Assembly: GCA_964629875.1 (NCBI GenBank)
Contig: CAZVRK010000020.1
Coordinates: 1 to 34,158 of the forward strand
Source: UBA3495 sp964629875
Lineage (GTDB): Bacteria > Chloroflexota > Dehalococcoidia > Lucifugimonadales > UBA3495
Length of the DNA: 34,158 nucleotides
Reading direction: 5' to 3'
A program made the position numbers and the translations under genes. The notes under the pieces are model-generated. The model was not told the origin of the DNA. It saw nothing but the letters and a program-made list of their open reading frames with translations, and did no database searches. Shown piece after piece: positions 31,190-34,158 of this stretch (positions within the stretch are counted from its first letter, which is position 1; the number at the start of each line of letters is the position of its first letter).

Positions 31190-32971
31190 ATGACCACTAG
31201 GAATTATGATCTCGCCGTAGCAATCGGCGGAGAAGCCGGTCAAGGAATCGCGACCCCAGGTGACATATTAGCCAGAATTTTTGTACGCCGAGGGTTACAT
31301 CTTAACGCCTATAACGCATACCAATCTATAATCCGCGGTGGACACATCTTCCTAACAGTAAGGGTTAGCGACGAAGAATGCCCCACTCACGGAGACAAAT
31401 TAGACATACTTCTTTGTCTTAATCAAGACACCATGGACCGTCATCTCCACTTAATGGGTCCAGGATCCAAGGTCATATACAATTCTGACACTATTGAACC
31501 AGGCGAAGCTGCGGAAGGCGTAGGCTTATGTCCAATACCAGTCAGCGAACTATCACAGAGCCGCAACCGACTAATACAAAACACTATTGCGGTCGGCGTG
31601 ATGAGCGCTTTAGTAGGATTAGAATTCGAGACGATCGAAGACAGTTTATCTCTTAGATTCCAGAGACAGGGTGAGAAAATCGTAAGTGAAAACGTCAGTG
31701 TAGCAAGAGCAGGATACGATTATGCACTTGAAAACTTCGAGGCCTTCCCAGAGTTACTGCCATCTGGCGAAAAACCTCTCGGTGTATGGGCTGGAAATGA
31801 CGCAGTCGCAATGGGAGCCGCCGCTGCCGGAGTAAAGTTCTATGCCGCATACCCCATGAGCCCATCAAGTGGTATTCTTCACTGGATGGCCCAAAACGCC
31901 CGTAACCTAGGCATAATGGTTAGACAGGTCGAGGACGAGATCGGCGTTGCAAATATGGTGATTGGGGCTGCTCACACTGGTGTACGAGCGATGTGCGGAA
32001 CGTCGGGTGGTGGATTCGCCCTAATGACTGAAGCAGTCGGTGCTGCCGGCATGATGGAAATACCAGTGGTATACGTTGATGTACAACGGGCAGGACCATC
32101 TACTGGAGTTCCTACCAAAACAGAACAAGGAGACTTGTGGCAAATACTCGGGGCTAGCCAAGGTGACTACGAGAGATTTGTTGTAGCCCCTACAGATGCG
32201 CTAGATGCTTTTAATACCATGCCAGAACTATTTAACCTGTGTGATAAAGCACAGTGCCCTGGCCTTGTATTAATTGACCTTCTAATAGGTGAAGGTAGGT
32301 TCTCATTTGACCCGGACGACCTTGATATGCATCCTAACATAAACCGGGGAGAACTTATCACCGAAGGTACCCTCAGTGGAGAAACCTACCAGAGATATAA
32401 AGATACAGATTCCGGAATATCTCCTAGGGCCATAGCAGGATTGGAAGGCTACGTTCACGTAGTAGCCACGGACGAGCACGATGAAGATGGCATATTGATC
32501 AGTGATGAATTTACGAATCCTCACAAGCGCCGACAAATGGTTGAGAAAAGGGCTAGAAAATTCCAAAATGTAATAGATGACGTACCACCTCCGGAACTGG
32601 AGGGAGAGAAATCTGCCGACGTTACTCTTATTGGCTGGGGATCTACCTATGGAGTTATAAAAGAAGCCATAGCGCAACTAGCTGATCAGGGTGTTACCGT
32701 CAACCATTTGCCAGTAAAGTGGATTATACCGCTACACGGCGATGCCATAGTAGACATCCTGTCCTCATCAAAAAAGACAATAATTATAGAAAATAACTAT
32801 TCTGGACAATTTGCAAGATACCTAAGAAGTGAGACTGGATTCGCTCCAGACGGGCACATACGAAAATATGATGGGGAGCCATTTATGCCACACCATATTG
32901 TCGATGGAGTCCTAGAGCAAATCGCAGGTAAAACTAACCACTACGTACCGTATCAAGAAGTCATAGTTTAA
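31190..32971 (+). CDS. korA: 2-oxoacid:ferredoxin oxidoreductase, fused gamma-alpha subunit
   Basis: With KorB decarboxylates a 2-oxoacid, probably 2-oxoglutarate, to an acyl-CoA while reducing ferredoxin. 593 residues: the gamma domain (about 1-185) opens AIGGEAGQGIATPGDILA and holds SIIRGGHIFLTVRV, and the alpha domain from about 197 has GNDAVAMGAAAAGVKFYAAYPMSPSSG and VEDEIGVANMVIGAAHTG, with VQRAGPSTGVPTKTEQGDL. This fusion is the KorAB type found in many aerobes and anaerobes. Substrate choice between 2-oxoglutarate and branched or other oxoacids cannot be settled by eye. The ATG has AGAGG 5 bases upstream, and korB follows 14 bases after. Confidence 0.95.
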   Translation: MTTRNYDLAVAIGGEAGQGIATPGDILARIFVRRGLHLNAYNAYQSIIRGGHIFLTVRVSDEECPTHGDKLDILLCLNQDTMDRHLHLMGPGSKVIYNSDTIEPGEAAEGVGLCPIPVSELSQSRNRLIQNTIAVGVMSALVGLEFETIEDSLSLRFQRQGEKIVSENVSVARAGYDYALENFEAFPELLPSGEKPLGVWAGNDAVAMGAAAAGVKFYAAYPMSPSSGILHWMAQNARNLGIMVRQVEDEIGVANMVIGAAHTGVRAMCGTSGGGFALMTEAVGAAGMMEIPVVYVDVQRAGPSTGVPTKTEQGDLWQILGASQGDYERFVVAPTDALDAFNTMPELFNLCDKAQCPGLVLIDLLIGEGRFSFDPDDLDMHPNINRGELITEGTLSGETYQRYKDTDSGISPRAIAGLEGYVHVVATDEHDEDGILISDEFTNPHKRRQMVEKRARKFQNVIDDVPPPELEGEKSADVTLIGWGSTYGVIKEAIAQLADQGVTVNHLPVKWIIPLHGDAIVDILSSSKKTIIIENNYSGQFARYLRSETGFAPDGHIRKYDGEPFMPHHIVDGVLEQIAGKTNHYVPYQEVIV

Positions 32972-32985
32972 CAAGGAGACTCAAT

Positions 32986-33897
32986 ATGACCAGCACTCCA
33001 AAAGTATCCGAAGACGAACCCGTAGTACAACTAACCGCTAGAGATTTCAAAGGTAAAGCAGACCCAGACTGGTGTCCCGGGTGTGGCGACTTTGGGGTCC
33101 TTAATAGTCTTCAGCGGTCCTGCGCAGAGCTCGGCATGAAGCCACACGAAATCCTGGTGGTTAGCGGAATTGGATGCTCATCCAACTTGCCAGGATACAT
33201 AAATGCCTACGGAATGCACACTCTTCACGGAAGATCATTAGCATTTGCTACAGGGGCTAAGATGGCCAACCACGATCTGAATGTAATTGTCACCGGTGGA
33301 GATGGTGACGGATACGGTATCGGTGGAAACCATTTCACTCATACTGCCAGACGCAACGTCGATTTGACCTACATAGTTATGAATAATCAGATTTATGGAT
33401 TAACTACAGGTCAAATATCGCCCACTAGTAGAGACGGTATGAAAACTAAAAGCACTCCCTTCGGAAGTGTAGAAATGCCTATAAACCCTATTACTTCTTC
33501 CATTATGAATGGAGCCACATTCGTCGCACGAGGATACAGCGGAGACGTACGACACTTAAACGATCTCATCAAGGAAGCTATCCAACACAAAGGATTTTCA
33601 CATATAGATGTATTCAGTCCATGTGTAACTTTCAATCACGACAATGGACATCCCTTTTTCAAAGACAGAGTCACTAAACTCGAAGACGAGAATCATGACA
33701 CATCCGACTGGAAAGCAGCTTGTGAAAAAGCAATGGTATGGGGAGACCAGATCTACACTGGCGTGTTCTTCAAGGTAGAAGCGCGCGAGAGTCTGGGAGA
33801 CCGCGAACCTGTGCTAGAACGAGAAGGGCCTCTCGCGAAAAGATCGCTAGGACTCAGCAATGAACAAGCTGAAAAGCTGATTAAAGCAACAATGTAA
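32986..33897 (+). CDS. korB: 2-oxoacid:ferredoxin oxidoreductase, beta (thiamine diphosphate) subunit
   Basis: Catalytic partner of the upstream fusion. 303 residues with WCPGCGDFG (Cys30, Cys33), VVSGIGCSS (Cys64) and FSPCVTFNH (Cys213): the four cysteines of the single [4Fe-4S] cluster. The thiamine diphosphate motif GDGDGYGIGGNH (106-117) and VMNNQIYGLTTGQ follow. No separate ferredoxin domain is present, as in KorB and unlike PorD-containing enzymes. Ribosome site AAGGAG 7 bases before the ATG. A strong terminator follows the stop codon. Confidence 0.96.
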   Translation: MTSTPKVSEDEPVVQLTARDFKGKADPDWCPGCGDFGVLNSLQRSCAELGMKPHEILVVSGIGCSSNLPGYINAYGMHTLHGRSLAFATGAKMANHDLNVIVTGGDGDGYGIGGNHFTHTARRNVDLTYIVMNNQIYGLTTGQISPTSRDGMKTKSTPFGSVEMPINPITSSIMNGATFVARGYSGDVRHLNDLIKEAIQHKGFSHIDVFSPCVTFNHDNGHPFFKDRVTKLEDENHDTSDWKAACEKAMVWGDQIYTGVFFKVEARESLGDREPVLEREGPLAKRSLGLSNEQAEKLIKATM

Positions 33898-33919
33898 GTA
33901 TCCACTTACCTAGATTTAC

Positions 33920-33956
33920 TGTAAATAGACCCGCCTTAATGGCGGGTCTATTTACA
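33920..33956 (+). terminator. Intrinsic terminator after korB
   Basis: 16-bp perfect stem TGTAAATAGACCCGCC / GGCGGGTCTATTTACA around a TTAAT loop, GC-rich near the loop and A/T at the base with TCTATTT on the 3' side. It begins 22 bases after the korB stop. The A/T base makes it usable on both strands. Confidence 0.85.
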
Positions 33957-33970
33957 GATACAGACTTTTT

Positions 33971-34158
33971 ATGAAAAATACTTCGCTTATAAATCGTGTT
34001 GCCGGTTCGCTACCGTTTTATTACGGGTGGGTAATCGCCGGCAATAGCATCGCTATAAGTCTTTCAACGAGAACCATAATGGCCGTGGCCATGCTTTCCG
34101 TATTCGTTGAGCCAATGACACGTGAACTAGGGTGGTCTAGAGGAATGCTATCCACCGC
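33971..34158 (+). CDS. Major facilitator superfamily transporter, N-terminal fragment
   Basis: Open frame from the ATG at 33971 to the window edge, 62 codons. It begins with a short polar N-terminus, then FYYGWVIAGNSIAIS and a first membrane helix ending LSVFVEP, followed by MTRELGWSRGMLS. That is the pattern of MFS transporters of the monocarboxylate / oxalate-formate antiporter type. No clear ribosome site is seen in the 14 bases between the terminator and the ATG, so its transcript either begins very close or is read through from korB. The remaining helices lie outside the window; substrate unknown. Confidence 0.8.
   Translation, partial: MKNTSLINRVAGSLPFYYGWVIAGNSIAISLSTRTIMAVAMLSVFVEPMTRELGWSRGMLST

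Noticed and set aside
1..34158. CRISPR arrays, insertion sequences, toxin-antitoxin or defence clusters
   Set aside because: Looked for spaced direct repeats, transposase motifs and small overlapping gene pairs; none found.

Overview
The window is about 34 kb of a bacterial chromosome, coding-dense and fairly AT-rich by eye, with short intergenic gaps. There is no phage, insertion sequence or CRISPR. It carries two 100-base runs of N, so it is a scaffold with placeholder gaps. The gene set is fused gamma-alpha 2-oxoacid:ferredoxin oxidoreductase, luciferase-like flavin monooxygenase, paired acyl-CoA dehydrogenases with an EtfB-EtfA fusion, RraA, cyclase, NHL propeller, zinc-type L28, and XerC/D next to UvrC. 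This suggests an uncultivated Chloroflexota, plausibly a marine SAR202-like lineage with an oxidative, organic-acid-degrading life. The taxonomic call is inference and would need a protein search.

Layout. Positions 1-6272 (minus strand) hold a methyl-cycle operon: sigma70-like promoter, SAM-I (S-box) riboswitch with terminator, mtnA, mtnP, a rhodanese, ahcY, metK, an intrinsic terminator, and then a phosphohexomutase that runs off the left edge. Positions 6284-13210 (plus strand) read divergently: a GrdB/PrdB-like reductase whose active-site segment lies in an N gap, an EtfB-EtfA fusion, a complementary pair of acyl-CoA dehydrogenases behind their own promoter, a small YHS-like protein and an LLM-class flavin oxidoreductase. 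Positions 13249-15302 (minus) hold tRNA-Ala(GGC), an NHL propeller protein and a cyclase-family hydrolase. rpmB (plus) converges on argH-rpe (minus) with overlapping stop codons at about 15.7 kb. A TIM-barrel sugar isomerase-like gene and a pterin carbinolamine dehydratase are divergent at about 18.7 kb. The minus strand then holds a PIG-L deacetylase, an aldehyde dehydrogenase, an unknown 182-residue protein, uvrC, a small tail-anchored protein, a Xer recombinase, an enoyl-CoA hydratase, a cyclophilin lipoprotein, RraA, a DinB-like protein and larC-larE. The right end (plus) holds korA-korB with a strong terminator and the start of an MFS transporter.

How it fits together. The left operon makes SAM (MetK), recycles its two by-products (AhcY for S-adenosylhomocysteine, MtnP and MtnA for methylthioadenosine) and is set up for shut-off by SAM through a transcription-terminating riboswitch. 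The divergent block looks like an acyl-CoA or other organic-substrate oxidation unit that passes electrons through ETF. It is headed by a reductase of a family often built around selenocysteine; which residue it has here cannot be read because of the gap. KorAB would link 2-oxoacid decarboxylation to ferredoxin. The rest is housekeeping plus hydrolase and oxidoreductase genes typical of a generalist scavenger.
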